A DNA stretch of 64,000 bases from Eggerthellaceae bacterium (GCA_022791455.1 JAAVZC010000003.1:124001-188000), one strand, 5' to 3'. Shown: positions 43,258 through 54,180, counted from the first letter of the stretch. Notes: generated by a model from the letters alone, not told the origin. Made by a program: numbers and translations.

Positions 43258-44115
43258 TTAGATTTCCCGCGTCTCCCGCATTGATTTGAGGATGGCTCGT
43301 TTTCGTTGTTGTTTTAGCTGGTAGGCCTGTTTCTCGGCGCGAGCCTGCGCTCGCTTCTCTTCTTCGGCGGCGCGCGCACCGGCCGTCTGCTCCAGCCGCG
43401 CCTTGCGCGCCTGGGCCCGCAGCTGCTTGCGCAGGTCCCGTTCTGCCTGCGCCTCTTCCATGGAGAAGCGGCAGCCGCAGTAGTTCTGCCGGTACATGCC
43501 GGCATCGCGGGAGCGCTGGGTAGCAGCATCGTAGTAGGGGCGGTAGTCGACGAAGCGGGGGGTAAGGCCGAAGGCGGCCGCGGCCCGCTCCAGCTCTTCC
43601 TGGATGATGGCGGTGTACTGGTAGGGGCTCACCGAGAGCGTGGTGGACAGCTCTTCGTAGCCGTTTTCGGCAGCGAACCGGGCGGCGTCCTCGAAGCGCT
43701 GGCGATAGCAGGCGCGACATCGGGCCTTGCGAGCGGCCTCCGCCGGAGGGTCAGCAGCCGCAGCCGCACCACTGTCCTCATCCGCACTCGCCTCATGGAT
43801 GACCACGCCGTATTTTTCCTTGGCGGAGTCCCCCACGCGACCGGCAGTTTCCTCCCAGGCTTCGGGCACGTAATCTCCCTCAGCCACCGTCAAGCCCAGC
43901 CCCTGGGCCCACTGACGGATGGTGACCAAACGGCGGTCGTACTCCTCGGGCGGGTAGATATTCGAGTTCGAGTAGAAGATGACCGGGCGCACGCCCTCTT
44001 CCGCAAGCAGCCGCACCGGCTCCAGCGAGCAGGGGCCGCAGCAGGCGTGCAGGAGCATCTTTGTAGTGTTTTCGCAGTTGTTTTCCATGTCGGCTATACT
44101 ACCAAATCGCGTCAT
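43258..44115 (-). CDS. queH: Epoxyqueuosine reductase QueH
   Basis: From the ATG at 44115 (AAAGGCG upstream; another ATG at 44088 is possible) it has 285 residues. It carries the QueH Cys set: 'HACCGPC', 'CRACY' and 'YRQNYCGC', which hold Fe-S and iron for reduction of epoxyqueuosine to queuosine, the last step in making the modified base. The insert with 'HEASADEDSGAAAAADPPAEAARK' is longer than usual, and the C-terminus ends in a long basic/Ala/Glu helix after 'RFSMEEAQAERDLRKQL'. It is divergent from tgt. Confidence 0.93.
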   Translation of the reverse strand: MTRFGSIADMENNCENTTKMLLHACCGPCSLEPVRLLAEEGVRPVIFYSNSNIYPPEEYDRRLVTIRQWAQGLGLTVAEGDYVPEAWEETAGRVGDSAKEKYGVVIHEASADEDSGAAAAADPPAEAARKARCRACYRQRFEDAARFAAENGYEELSTTLSVSPYQYTAIIQEELERAAAAFGLTPRFVDYRPYYDAATQRSRDAGMYRQNYCGCRFSMEEAQAERDLRKQLRAQARKARLEQTAGARAAEEEKRAQARAEKQAYQLKQQRKRAILKSMRETREI

Positions 44116-44150
44116 TTCGGCTTCGCCTTTCAAGGATTGGCCGCAAATGA

Positions 44151-45344
<1,194 letters not shown>

Positions 45345-45353
45345 GCACGAAAC

Positions 45354-45385
45354 AAAAAAATGCCCGGCGCGTGCCGGGCATTTTT
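45354..45385. terminator. Bidirectional terminator between tgt and the cold-shock gene
   Basis: ATGCCCGGC-gcg-t-GCCGGGCAT with an A-run before and a T-run after, serving both convergent genes. Confidence 0.92.
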
Positions 45386-45405
45386 GCGTGCGATGGTGCT
45401 ATGGC

Positions 45406-45609
45406 CTAAAGGCGCACAACGTTGCTCGCCTGCAGTTTGCCGTTCTGACCAGTGGTCACGTCAAACGAGACAGCAGCCCCCTCATCGAGGGTCTTAAAGC
45501 CATCCATCTTGATCTCAGAGAAATGCACGAAGAGGTCCTCGCCATCGCTCTGGGAGATGAAGCCGTAGCCCTTCTCCGGGTTGAACCATTTCACAGTGCC
45601 TTCTGCCAT
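45406..45609 (-). CDS. Cold-shock protein (CspA family)
   Basis: A 67-residue OB-fold nucleic-acid-binding protein: '[31 protein letters not shown]' holds RNP1 (KGYGFIS) and RNP2 (DLFVHF), at full family length. AAAGAGGAAA lies upstream of the ATG. The 5' leader up to the next gene is about 180 bases and could be the long untranslated leader common in csp genes. Role: RNA chaperone. Confidence 0.97.
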   Translation of the reverse strand: MAEGTVKWFNPEKGYGFISQSDGEDLFVHFSEIKMDGFKTLDEGAAVSFDVTTGQNGKLQASNVVRL

Positions 45610-45787
45610 TTTTTCCTCTTTTCTACCTTCTGCCTTCCAGAAAGGTTTATGGGACCAATCGATGGCGTCGATTGGCGTAGACCCTTTCCAAGTCTGGGGT
45701 CAACTATACCCAAAAGATGACCAATATGCATGTAGATTAGTTTACAGTATGTGATCAGAATTCGTTAACTGCCCGAAAAAGAGCCGT

Positions 45788-46207
45788 TTATTCCGCTTCT
45801 TTCCCGTCATATTCCGCGAAAAGCTGCGCGAGGGCCTCTTCGTCCACCGCCCAATCCTCCTCGGACAGGCCATAGGAGGCCGCAAGGGAGCGGGCCTGAT
45901 CCAGCCGCAGCGCCGCGGTGTCCGGTTGCCCCGCCTCGTTCCGGTAGCGGGATGCGAGCGCCAAGCTGCGCAGCATGAAGGCCACCACGCGGCGGTCGGT
46001 GCCGGACACCTGCACCATCGAGGCGAAGGATTCCGGAGCGAGCGCGAGCAAAAGCGCGCTGTCGAACTCCACGGCGCTTGCGAGCGCCTGCTCCAGCTGG
46101 TCCGCCGACTCAGCCGGCTCTTCGTCGCGCTGCTCCCGTTCCCAGCTGCGCCGGATGGCGGCGAACAGGGCCAGCAGCTTCCGCATCAGATAGTCTTGCT
46201 CGATCAT
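45788..46207 (-). CDS. DUF6483-like small protein
   Basis: A 139-residue protein that starts 'MIEQDYLMRKLLALFAAIRRSWERE', the opening I associate with DUF6483, and continues with an acidic helical body ending in 'YGLSEEDWAVDEEALAQLFAEYDGKEAE'. It follows ruvB by 27 bases. Function unknown; helical, no Cys, no signal. The position after ruvB is typical of an accessory operon member. Confidence 0.6.
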   Translation of the reverse strand: MIEQDYLMRKLLALFAAIRRSWEREQRDEEPAESADQLEQALASAVEFDSALLLALAPESFASMVQVSGTDRRVVAFMLRSLALASRYRNEAGQPDTAALRLDQARSLAASYGLSEEDWAVDEEALAQLFAEYDGKEAE

Positions 46208-46234
46208 GAATTCGCTTCCGTTCCTGCGCGTCCG

Positions 46235-47302
46235 TTACTGCACATCTGCCGGGGCCTCGAGCCCCAAGTGCTCCCACGCGCGGCGCGTGGCCTGGCGCCC
46301 CTTCGGGGTGCGCATCATGAGTCCCTGCTGCATGAGGAAGGGCTCCAGCACGTCTTCCACCGTATCCGGATCCTCCGCCAGCGCCGAGGCGAGCGTGGTG
46401 AGCCCCACCGGCCGGCCGGAGAACCGCACGCAAAGGGCCTCAAGCAGGCGGTTGTCCAGACTGTCCAGCCCCAGATGGTCCACTTCGAAAAACGAGAGCG
46501 CCTCGGCCGCCACGTCTTCGGTAATGGCGCCGTCGGCCCGCACCTGGGCGAAGTCCCGCACCCGCTTCAGCAGGCGGTTCGCCAAACGGGGGGTACCGCG
46601 GCTGCGACGGGCAATCTCCAGCGCGCCCTCTTGGTCGATATCCACGGAAAGCAGCGACGCCGAGCGGCTGACGATGGAGGCCAGCTCTTCGTTGGTGTAG
46701 TACTGCAGGCGAAACACAATGCCGAAGCGGTCGCGCAAGGGCCCGGTTAGAAGACCCGTGCGCGTCGTGGCGCCGATGAGAGTGAACCGGGGGATGTCCA
46801 GCCGGATAGAGCGGGCGGCTGGCCCCTTCCCTACCACAATATCCAGGGCAAAGTCCTCCAGGGCCGGGTAAAGGATCTCCTCCACCACGCGGTTCAGGCG
46901 ATGGATCTCGTCGATGAACAGCACGTCGCCCTCTTCGAGGTTGGTGAGGATGGCCGCCAAGTCGCCAGCGCGCGCAATGGCGGGGCCGGAGGTGGTGCGA
47001 ATGGATGAGCCCATCTCGTTGGCAACCACTTGCGCGAGCGTGGTCTTGCCCAGGCCGGGAGGGCCCGAGAACAGAATGTGGTCCACCACGTCGTTGCGCT
47101 CTTGGGCCGCCTGGATGAGAATGGCCAGAGAGTCCTTCACCTTGGTCTGGCCCAAGTAGTCCTCCAGCCGCTTGGGCCGCAGCGACCGCTCCAGCGCCAA
47201 GTCCTCCTCTTGGAGGCTGAGGGACACCGCTCGCTCGCGGGCGCTGGGGGCGGCATCGGCCGCCTGCCACACGAGTCCCTCTATTTCCATATCTTCTGCC
47301 AT
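46235..47302 (-). CDS. ruvB: Holliday-junction branch-migration ATPase RuvB
   Basis: I use the ATG at 47302, with a GGTG-type ribosome site. 355 residues with a longer than usual acidic N-terminus. Walker A '[11 protein letters not shown]', Walker B '[10 protein letters not shown]', sensor '[19 protein letters not shown]' with the Arg finger, and the winged helix '[28 protein letters not shown]...[21 protein letters not shown]'. It is third in the ruvC-ruvA-ruvB operon, 15 bases after ruvA. Forms hexamers on the RuvA-bound junction. Confidence 0.97.
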   Translation of the reverse strand: MAEDMEIEGLVWQAADAAPSARERAVSLSLQEEDLALERSLRPKRLEDYLGQTKVKDSLAILIQAAQERNDVVDHILFSGPPGLGKTTLAQVVANEMGSSIRTTSGPAIARAGDLAAILTNLEEGDVLFIDEIHRLNRVVEEILYPALEDFALDIVVGKGPAARSIRLDIPRFTLIGATTRTGLLTGPLRDRFGIVFRLQYYTNEELASIVSRSASLLSVDIDQEGALEIARRSRGTPRLANRLLKRVRDFAQVRADGAITEDVAAEALSFFEVDHLGLDSLDNRLLEALCVRFSGRPVGLTTLASALAEDPDTVEDVLEPFLMQQGLMMRTPKGRQATRRAWEHLGLEAPADVQ

Positions 47303-47317
47303 ATGCACCTATTGCCC

Positions 47318-47908
47318 CTACTGGCTGCCCAAACGCTTGAGGGCATATTGTATCAGGGCCGCTTCCTTCGCCCCGGCGGGAGCCCCCTTCAGCGCAAGAT
47401 CTGCTTCCGCCTGAGTGAATCCCATGGAAAGGAGCGCCTCTTGGGCGCCAATGAGGGCCGCGTCCACCACAGGCGCCGCCCCTTCCTCGTCGAAAAGACC
47501 GGCCGCGTTTTCCAGAGATCCCTTCAGCTCCAGCACAATGCGCGAAGCGGTCTTCTTGCCCACGCCGGGAATCTTTTGCACCAGCGCAATGTCCTGCGAC
47601 GCCACCGCATTGGCCAGCTGCGCGGGCGAATAGGTGGAGAGCGCCGCAAGCGCCACTTTCGGCCCCACACCGGAGACGCCGATCAACTTCTCGAAGAGCG
47701 CCTTCTCCTCTTCTTTCAGAAAGCCGTAAAGCGCGATGCCATTCTCGGACACCTGCAGGTAGGTGAGCACCCGCACCCGCTCGCCGGTGGGGGGCAGCTG
47801 GGCCAGGGCAGAAGCTGCCATGGTCACCCCGTAGCCCACCCCTGCTACATCTATATATACTTGCGAGAAGCTCTTTCCCGCCACCTGACCGTCAAGAAAC
47901 GCGATCAA
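47318..47908 (-). CDS. ruvA: Holliday-junction-binding protein RuvA, TTG start
   Basis: The N-terminal frame 'IAFLDGQVAGKSFSQVYIDVAGVGYGV' fixes the start near 47908, where a TTG has AAGGAG eight bases upstream; the TTG overlaps the ruvC stop (TTTGA). 196 residues: OB-fold, two helix-hairpin-helix motifs ('LIGVSGVGPKVALAAL', 'KIPGVGKKTASRIVLELKG'), an acidic linker and the RuvB-binding domain 'AQEALLSMGFTQAEADLALKG'. Normal length. Confidence 0.95.
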   Translation of the reverse strand: MIAFLDGQVAGKSFSQVYIDVAGVGYGVTMAASALAQLPPTGERVRVLTYLQVSENGIALYGFLKEEEKALFEKLIGVSGVGPKVALAALSTYSPAQLANAVASQDIALVQKIPGVGKKTASRIVLELKGSLENAAGLFDEEGAAPVVDAALIGAQEALLSMGFTQAEADLALKGAPAGAKEAALIQYALKRLGSQ

Positions 47909-48405
47909 ACCGCCATCTCCTTTCGTAAGGGCGCATGAGTGCAGTGGCACAGCGCCGCCGCCAGCGCATCGGCCGCATGGTCCGGCTCCGGCGCCTGGGG
48001 CAGCCGAAGCAGCTGGGCCACCATGTACTGCACCTGGGCTTTGTCGGCGCTGCCAGTGCCCACCACCGCCATCTTGATTTGGCGCGGGGTGTACTCCCCC
48101 ACTTCCAGCCCCGCCCGCGCGCAGGCCACCAGGGCCGCGCCCCGCGCTTGGCCGGTGCCGAACGCGGCGGTGACGTTCTGGCCGAACCACACCGTTTCTA
48201 TCCCCATGCAGGTGGGTTGGAACCGGTTGACCACCGCCTCTATCTGCTGATGGATTTTCAACAGCCGCACCGAGAGCTCTTCATGGGGATGCGTGGTGAC
48301 GCAGCCGTAAGCCACACAGTCCAGGCAGCTGCCCTGCTGGGACACGATGCCCCAGCCCGTATGGGCCAGGCCCGGGTCTATCCCAAGGATGATTCGCTCG
48401 CGCAC
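47905..48405 (-). CDS. ruvC: Holliday-junction resolvase RuvC
   Basis: A 166-residue endonuclease starting at a GTG. Catalytic acids in 'GIDPGLAHTGWGI' (Asp), 'GIETVWFGQN' (Glu), and 'DHAADALAAALCH' (two Asp) are all present, with 'GEYTPRQIKMAVVGTGSADKAQV' between. First gene of the ruvCAB operon. Confidence 0.96.
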   Translation of the reverse strand: MRERIILGIDPGLAHTGWGIVSQQGSCLDCVAYGCVTTHPHEELSVRLLKIHQQIEAVVNRFQPTCMGIETVWFGQNVTAAFGTGQARGAALVACARAGLEVGEYTPRQIKMAVVGTGSADKAQVQYMVAQLLRLPQAPEPDHAADALAAALCHCTHAPLRKEMAV

Positions 48406-48614
48406 GCCGGTCAGCCCCGCTCTCGTTCGTTCGATTACTGCAGTGCATGTTAGAACATCTGTTTGATTTTCTCAAGCGAAAGCGGACAAAATTCCGCGGC
48501 GAGCCACGCAAAGAGGAACGTTCGCGCAAGATTTCGGCTTCCCTTCCTTTCGTGGAAGACCCCGCGCGTGCCACTGCCTTTAGCTATCATAGAGGCGAGA
48601 TTGGAGGATGCGCT

Positions 48615-49778
48615 GTGAAGTTGACCGACTACCTTGCCACCGAGTTCGCCTCGTTTTCCGAAATGCCCTTTGGGGAAATTGACGCCGCCGCCCTTGCGGA
48701 CTTCATGATGGCCCGCACCGAAGGGATGGTACCGCCGCTCCGAGAACCGCGCCGCCTCTCCCCCGCCCGCATCAAGGCGCTGAAGGGCCTGGCGGGCCAG
48801 CCGAAATCTGTCCGGTTCGTCGACCTTATGCGGGCAGAGCAGTTCCCCATCATGTTCCAAGACCTAGAGCCAGAGCGCACTAAGCGCACCTATCTGGGAC
48901 TTGCCGCAAGCCCCCGTTTCCGCGAAATGCGGCTGGCAGCGGCGCAGGACTTCTTCGATGACCAGCGGCAGAACCAGTTCTTCGCCACCTCCTTCATCCA
49001 GGGGAAGGATTTCGCCTTCATCGGCTTTCGCGGCACGGACGTCTCCATCACCGGTTGGCGCGAGAACTGCAACATGGTGTACAGCGAGACCGTTCCCGCC
49101 CAGGTGCAGGCGCGGGAATACCTGGAAGCGGTGGCGCCCCTGCTGCCGGATCGCCTTTACTTGGGCGGCCACTCGAAGGGCGGCAACCTGGCGCTGTACG
49201 CCGCGCTTTTCGCGCCGCCGGAGATTCAGGAACGCATCCAGATGGTCTACACCTTTGATTCCCCCGGCTTCCGCGACCAATCGGTGCCGGAAGCAGCTTG
49301 GAAGACCCTGGAGGGGAAGATCGACCGCAAAGTGCCCACCGATTCCTTCGTCGGGCTGCTCATGCACACCGAGGCCCCCATCCGCGTAGTAAGCAGTTCC
49401 GCCTCGGGCATCCCCCAGCACAGCCTGCACACCTGGGAGATTGAAGAGGGGCGTTTCAGCCCGGCCGAGACGCTCTCGGAAAACTCCCTGTTCTTGAACT
49501 CCGTCATGAACGTGTGGCTGGAGCGCTACAACCCCACGCAGGCGAAAGCGGTGGTAGACGCCCTGTTCGCCGCCATCGAGGCTTCCGGCGCGACCGACGC
49601 CACCGAGGTGCTGTTCAGCGGGCCGAAGGCCATCGGGCTTGTGCGGGAAGCGGCGCGTCACCTGGATGCCCCCACCCGCGAAGTGCTCATGGGAGCGCTC
49701 GGATCCCTGGCCGCCACCGTGGCCGCCGGCACCCCCACCACCCTAGCCGCCCGCTTCGGCGGAAAGTCCGCCAAGTAA
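48615..49778 (+). CDS. DUF2974/Mbeg1-like alpha/beta hydrolase
   Basis: The start is the GTG at 48615, with GGAGG seven bases upstream; an open stretch before it is non-coding. 387 residues with the DUF2974 pattern: N-terminal 'LTDYLATEFASFSEMPFGEIDAAALADFMM', central 'FAFIGFRGTDVSITGWRENCNMVYSETVPAQ', nucleophile Ser in 'YLGGHSKGGNLALYAAL' (G-H-S-K-G), then an Asp ('YTFDSPGFRD') and a C-terminal His region. Family members in Firmicutes and Actinobacteria are uncharacterised lipase-like hydrolases. It is a single-gene unit, divergent from ruvC and ending at a terminator. Confidence 0.88.
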   Translation: MKLTDYLATEFASFSEMPFGEIDAAALADFMMARTEGMVPPLREPRRLSPARIKALKGLAGQPKSVRFVDLMRAEQFPIMFQDLEPERTKRTYLGLAASPRFREMRLAAAQDFFDDQRQNQFFATSFIQGKDFAFIGFRGTDVSITGWRENCNMVYSETVPAQVQAREYLEAVAPLLPDRLYLGGHSKGGNLALYAALFAPPEIQERIQMVYTFDSPGFRDQSVPEAAWKTLEGKIDRKVPTDSFVGLLMHTEAPIRVVSSSASGIPQHSLHTWEIEEGRFSPAETLSENSLFLNSVMNVWLERYNPTQAKAVVDALFAAIEASGATDATEVLFSGPKAIGLVREAARHLDAPTREVLMGALGSLAATVAAGTPTTLAARFGGKSAK

Positions 49779-49780
49779 GA

Positions 49781-49816
49781 AGCGGCCGGGAGCCACTGGG
49801 CTTCCCGGCCGCTTTT
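49781..49816 (+). terminator. Terminator of the DUF2974-like gene
   Basis: AGCGGCCGGGA with complement TCCCGGCCGCT and a TTTT tail. Nearly the same sequence occurs inverted at 54181-54216. Confidence 0.92.
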
Positions 49817-49893
49817 GCTTCGTGTTCCGTTGAACCGCAAAGCCCCGTGGACAACATTGCCACTTTTTCAGCGATGCGCGCGGCCCAAAACTT

Positions 49894-49959
49894 CTGATAT
49901 CAGCACTTTTGACGTGAAACTTCTGATTTCAGAAGAAACGGGCCGGGGCGACTTCTGAA
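49894..49959. repeat. Three ACTTCTGA-type units before the metalloprotease stop
   Basis: AACTTCTGATATCAG, AACTTCTGATTTCAGAAG and GACTTCTGAAAAA follow each other, each with a TCTGA core and partly palindromic (CTTCTGA/TCAGAAG). It could act as a terminator-like hairpin or a protein-binding cluster. Confidence 0.5.
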
Positions 49960-49977
49960 AAACCAGGGTTTGCGGCC

Positions 49978-52944
49978 CTAGAGTTCTTTCGCCTTCAGCA
50001 GGTCAATCACCGTGAAGTCTTCCTTCGAGCTGTCGATCAGCTCCTTGCTGCCCACGGTGCAGATCATGCGGTGGTCGGTGGCGCGCACCATGGCGGGACC
50101 TAAGTCGCGCACGGCTTCCGGCGTGGCGTTCAGTACCTCGGTGCGGGTGCGCTCTCGCAGTTCTTTATCCAGGTGCGAGAAGAACTGCGCGTCCTGGCGC
50201 CGCATCAGCTCGCGCGGCTTGAGCGGCGTGTCGATGCCGGCCACCGTGGAGACGATGTAGCCGTTCATCTCGCTTTCCGTGGGCGTGAACTCCGCCAGCC
50301 ATGCGCCGGAGCCCTCGAAGCGCTCGATGGTCTCGTCGATGTGCGGATCGCGATAGGAGTAGAAGCGCATCGAACCGGGCCGCGTCATTTGCAGGCCCGC
50401 TCCGTAAGCGCCGCCCTTCACGCGCACCTCGTTCCACAGGTAGTCGTAGGAAAGGATGCGGCTCACCAGCATCCAAACACCGGTGAAGGGGCCGTCGAAC
50501 AGGCGACGGTCGTAACCCATGGCGGTGTAGCTCACGTCAGAGGGGACGATGAAGGCCTCGTTCTTGCGCGTGGGCTCGGCGGCGATGAGTCGCGCCGCCA
50601 CCGAAGAGTTCGCCAGCTTCAGCGTGCCGCCGTCGGCCCAGAAGCGCTCGAAGTCCTCGTCAGAACCGGTGAAGCTGACGATGCAGCCGTCGCGGGTGAA
50701 CAGGCGCTTGGTGATATCGCGCAGCGTTTCCGCCAGCGCCTCCTTGCGTTCGTCGAAGTGGTCGATGAGGTCCTTCAGGAAGAAGTAGAAGTCCATGCCC
50801 CCCATCTGCTCGCGCACCACGGCGGCCGGCAGGTAGTAGGAGGCCACGCGGGCCATGGCGGCGCTGTGCCCCGCATTGGTGCAGCCCTGCTCGATGGTCA
50901 CGCGCTTCTGGTTCAGAATGTCCTTGATCTTGTCGTAGTCGGTGAAGTCCGTCTCCAGCAGAATCTCGTCCGGCAACGTGGCGGCGTAGTCCAGGTTCTC
51001 GGAAAGCGACGACACACTCACCACGAACTTCGCCACATAAGAGGTGCGCTCCAGCGCGTCCTCGTGCACTTCGGTGAAGAACGCCAGGTTGCCCAGCTTC
51101 GACTGCGCCAGCGTGTCCAGCTCGGCGGCGCTGTGCTTAGCGGTGGCCAGCTTCCCCAGCACGATGGCCAGGATAGTGGCGTAGGGCAGCTCCTCGAAGG
51201 AGAGGCGCGAGAGGTCGAAGTAGCGGTAGGCGAACACGATGCCGCGGGTGGGGATGGTATGGCGCAGGCAGGGAATGGGAGTGTTCTCCGCCATGGCGCA
51301 TAGCGGCTCGTCGGGCATCTTCTTGATGTCGGCCAGCGAGAGGCTGGGGAGCGTGGCCAGCGCCTGCGGGGAATCGGGCTCATCCTGGGCGGCGCGCAGC
51401 AGCTCCTCTTGGCGCTTGATAGCAGCCACCTGGTTCTCGTCGAGGCTTTCGGCCATGGCGGCCAGGGAGTCCTTCAGCTTGTCGTCGCCCGGGCCCTCTT
51501 GCGGCACCAGCTCAACAGAAGCTTCGTGGTCGTTCTCCAGCACCAGCTCCCGCAGCAGCTGCTCGAAGTAGCCCTCGTCGATGGAAGCCTTGAGCGCGGC
51601 GAAGTCCTCGTTGAACTTCAGGTACGCGGTGGCGTCGCGCTCGTCGTAGAGCCAGCCGGCCAGGGCGGACATCGACAGCAGCACGCCGTCGGGGTAGCCG
51701 AAGTTGCGCTCGCGCATCACGAACTCCGCATGGGACAGGGCCGCGCGCACCAGCTCGCGGTCGAGGCCGCCGTTCGCGAGCTCGCTCACCTTGTCGCGCA
51801 CCAGGGCGGAGAAGTCCTCCACGCTCACGCCCTCGCGAAGTCCCTTCAGCTGCAGAATGGCGAAGGGCTGCGCCATGGCGTCCGCCAGAAACGCGCCGGC
51901 GTCGTCGGCCATCTGGGCATCGAGGATGGCGCGCTTCAGCGGGCTCTCGTTGGAGCCCATGATGGCGTCCAGCAAAATGTCGCAGGCAAGGATGCGGCGC
52001 CGCTCATGCGCGGTGCCGGCCACGAACCCCAGCGCGCACGAGGCGTTCTCCCGTGCCGTTTCCATGGGCTTGCGCACTCCCATCGCGCGCACCGGCGCCT
52101 GAAGGTCGAGCGGGTTAGGGCTTCCCGCCTTCGCATCCTTCGCCAGCGGAGACAGGTACTTGCCGTCGATGAAGGCCAAGAAACGGTCGAGGTCCAGGTT
52201 GCCGTAGAGCACAATGTAGCTGTTGGAGGGCTGGTAGTGGCGGCGATGGTTCTCCAAGAACCCCTCGTAGGTAAGATCGACGATGCTCGCCGGCACGCCG
52301 CCGGATTCGAACCGGTAGGTGGTGTCGGGGAAGAGCGCCGCGGACAGCGCGTCGAACAGCACGGAGTCGGGATCGGAGAGCGCTCCCTTCATCTCGTTGA
52401 ACACCACGCCGTTGTAGGCGAGCCCCACCTTCTGGTCCCCGTCGGCCACTTCCAGCACCTCTTCGGCCAGCGGCTCCACTTCCAAATGCCATCCTTCCTG
52501 CTGGAAGATGGTGGGCTTTTGGTAGATGAGCGGGTGGAACACGGCGTCCAGGTACACGTCCATCAGGTTCTCGAGGTCCTGCTCGTTGGTGGAGGCCACC
52601 GGGTACATGGTCTTGTCCGAGAAAGTCATGGCGTTCAGGAACGTCTGCATGGAGCTCTTGAGCAGGTTAACGAAGGGCTCCTTCACCGGGAACTTGTCCG
52701 AGCCACACAGCACCGAGTGCTCCAAAATGTGGAACACCCCCGTGTCGTCGGCGGCCGGCGTCTTGAACGAGATGGAGAACGCCTTGTTCTCGTCATCGTT
52801 CTTCAGGTAGAGCAGCCGCGCGCCCGAGGCCGGGTGCTCCATCACGAAGGCGGTGCCGTCAATTTCCGGCAGCTCTTCGGTGGCGGTGAGGGCGAAGCCG
52901 TTTTGTTCGGCCGTCTTTGCGACGGCGCTGGTATCAGAAGACAT
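49978..52944 (-). CDS. M16C-family zinc metalloprotease (presequence-protease-like)
   Basis: A 988-residue peptidase with the inverted zinc motif 'HILEHSVLCGS' (H-x-x-E-H, about residues 72-76) and the downstream Glu in 'YNGVVFNEMKGALSDP'. Two-half pitrilysin architecture with an internal basic hinge; the C-half keeps 'DYLWNEVRVKGGAYGAGL'. Related to PreP/insulysin-type enzymes that degrade short peptides, probably in the cytoplasm (no signal peptide). AAAGGC lies upstream of the ATG. Frame intact, normal length for M16C. Confidence 0.94.
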   Translation of the reverse strand: MSSDTSAVAKTAEQNGFALTATEELPEIDGTAFVMEHPASGARLLYLKNDDENKAFSISFKTPAADDTGVFHILEHSVLCGSDKFPVKEPFVNLLKSSMQTFLNAMTFSDKTMYPVASTNEQDLENLMDVYLDAVFHPLIYQKPTIFQQEGWHLEVEPLAEEVLEVADGDQKVGLAYNGVVFNEMKGALSDPDSVLFDALSAALFPDTTYRFESGGVPASIVDLTYEGFLENHRRHYQPSNSYIVLYGNLDLDRFLAFIDGKYLSPLAKDAKAGSPNPLDLQAPVRAMGVRKPMETARENASCALGFVAGTAHERRRILACDILLDAIMGSNESPLKRAILDAQMADDAGAFLADAMAQPFAILQLKGLREGVSVEDFSALVRDKVSELANGGLDRELVRAALSHAEFVMRERNFGYPDGVLLSMSALAGWLYDERDATAYLKFNEDFAALKASIDEGYFEQLLRELVLENDHEASVELVPQEGPGDDKLKDSLAAMAESLDENQVAAIKRQEELLRAAQDEPDSPQALATLPSLSLADIKKMPDEPLCAMAENTPIPCLRHTIPTRGIVFAYRYFDLSRLSFEELPYATILAIVLGKLATAKHSAAELDTLAQSKLGNLAFFTEVHEDALERTSYVAKFVVSVSSLSENLDYAATLPDEILLETDFTDYDKIKDILNQKRVTIEQGCTNAGHSAAMARVASYYLPAAVVREQMGGMDFYFFLKDLIDHFDERKEALAETLRDITKRLFTRDGCIVSFTGSDEDFERFWADGGTLKLANSSVAARLIAAEPTRKNEAFIVPSDVSYTAMGYDRRLFDGPFTGVWMLVSRILSYDYLWNEVRVKGGAYGAGLQMTRPGSMRFYSYRDPHIDETIERFEGSGAWLAEFTPTESEMNGYIVSTVAGIDTPLKPRELMRRQDAQFFSHLDKELRERTRTEVLNATPEAVRDLGPAMVRATDHRMICTVGSKELIDSSKEDFTVIDLLKAKEL

Positions 52945-53342
52945 AATCAGCCTTTCGGGCGCAGGGCGCCATTTGGTTGTGGGTAGAGCATCCGTAAGGC
53001 TGTCAGCGGCGCGACAAAATCAAGAACGCGGCGAAGTGAAAGAGCGCTACGGCAGTGCAGGCAAGCCTCAAGAGGTTCGCAGTACCGCCGCAAAAGAAAC
53101 GCGACTTAAATCCCCATCAGCTTCTGTGTCATTCTACTCTCTTGGGGACTCAAATACCTCTGCGAGTCAAGAGGAAATTCAAAAGATCACGATACCAATA
53201 CCCTCGCGATACGCTCGTTTCGTGCGCTGACGATGCTTTTCGGCCGTCACTTTTCCATTGTCGAGCAGCGGTCAATTCATTCCCGGAATGGTTGTGGTAT
53301 TATCTTCGGCTGGATTTTTATTCGTATTCGGAAGGGACGTGT
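52945..53342. other. Divergent intergenic region with no supported gene
   Basis: The 398 bases between the protease and yebC hold no gene I can support. A TATTAT-like box upstream of yebC (about 53298) is the only promoter-like feature I noticed, and it has no good -35. Confidence 0.4.
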
Positions 53343-54143
53343 ATGTCTGGGCATTCAAAGTGGGCTACCACCAAGCACCGCAAGGCCGCGCAGGACGCCA
53401 AGCGCTCGGCTTTGTTCTCCAAGCTTTCTCGTAACATCACCGTAGCTGCGAAGGAAGGTGGAGACCCCAACCCGGAGAACAACGCCTCCCTGGCCGCCGC
53501 CATCGAGAAGGCGAAGGGCTATTCTCTGCCCAAGGATAAGATTAAGACCGCTATCGACAAGGCCTTCGGCTCCGGCAAGGACGCCGCCAACTACGAGACT
53601 GTTGTGTACGAGGGCTACGGCCCGGCCGGCATCGCCGTCTACTGCGAGGCGCTGACCGACAACCGCAACCGCACCGCCGCCGACGTGCGCAGCGCGTTCT
53701 CCCATGCGGGCGGCAGCCTGGGCACTTCCGGTTCTGTGGCGTTCCAGTTCGAGCGCAAGGGCCAGATTCAGGTGCTGAAGGAAATCGAGACGGGCGACAA
53801 GAAGAACCCGGTGGGCCCCAATGGCGCCGCTGCCGACGAGGACGAGTTCATGATGGCCGTGGCGGAAGCCGGCGGCGACGACTACGAGGACGCCGATGAC
53901 GAGTGGATCGTCTACACCGACCCGGCTGCCCTGATGGCCACCGTTAAGGCCCTCGAGGAGCAGGGCGTTCAGGTGAAGGGCGCCGAGATGACCATGATCC
54001 CCACCACCCCCAACGAGGTGACCGTGGCGGACGCGAAGAAGGTCATGCGCCTCATCGACAAGCTGGAAGAGCTGGAAGACCTCCAGAACGTCTACCACAC
54101 CATGGACATCACCGACGAGATTGCCGAGGCGCTCGACGAGTAA
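53343..54143 (+). CDS. yebC: YebC/PmpR-family transcription/translation factor
   Basis: The ATG at 53343 starts the standard 'MSGHSKWATTKHRKAAQDAKRSALFSKLSRNITVAAKEGG' and GGAAGGGACG precedes it; a longer open stretch upstream is rejected. 266 residues with 'DNRNRTAADVRSAFSHAGGSLGTSGSVAFQFERKG' and 'WIVYTDPAALMATVKALEEQG'. YebC proteins have been linked to gene regulation and, more recently, to relief of ribosome stalling at proline runs. The insert 'GDKKNPVGPNGAAADED' near 145 is longer than usual. Confidence 0.95.
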   Translation: MSGHSKWATTKHRKAAQDAKRSALFSKLSRNITVAAKEGGDPNPENNASLAAAIEKAKGYSLPKDKIKTAIDKAFGSGKDAANYETVVYEGYGPAGIAVYCEALTDNRNRTAADVRSAFSHAGGSLGTSGSVAFQFERKGQIQVLKEIETGDKKNPVGPNGAAADEDEFMMAVAEAGGDDYEDADDEWIVYTDPAALMATVKALEEQGVQVKGAEMTMIPTTPNEVTVADAKKVMRLIDKLEELEDLQNVYHTMDITDEIAEALDE

Positions 54144-54180
54144 GTCCCCGGGCGCAAGCCCGCACGCATAGGCTCGCAAA

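Noticed and set aside
47318-48190. RuvA reading frame extended to 48190
   Set aside because: The extra part overlaps ruvC in a wrong frame; the protein starts at the TTG at 47908.
48447-48614. Upstream extension of the DUF2974-like gene
   Set aside because: The GTG at 48615 has GGAGG at a good distance and matches the family start.
53055-53342. Upstream extension of yebC
   Set aside because: The family begins with MSGHSKW at 53343; the preceding bases have no family match.
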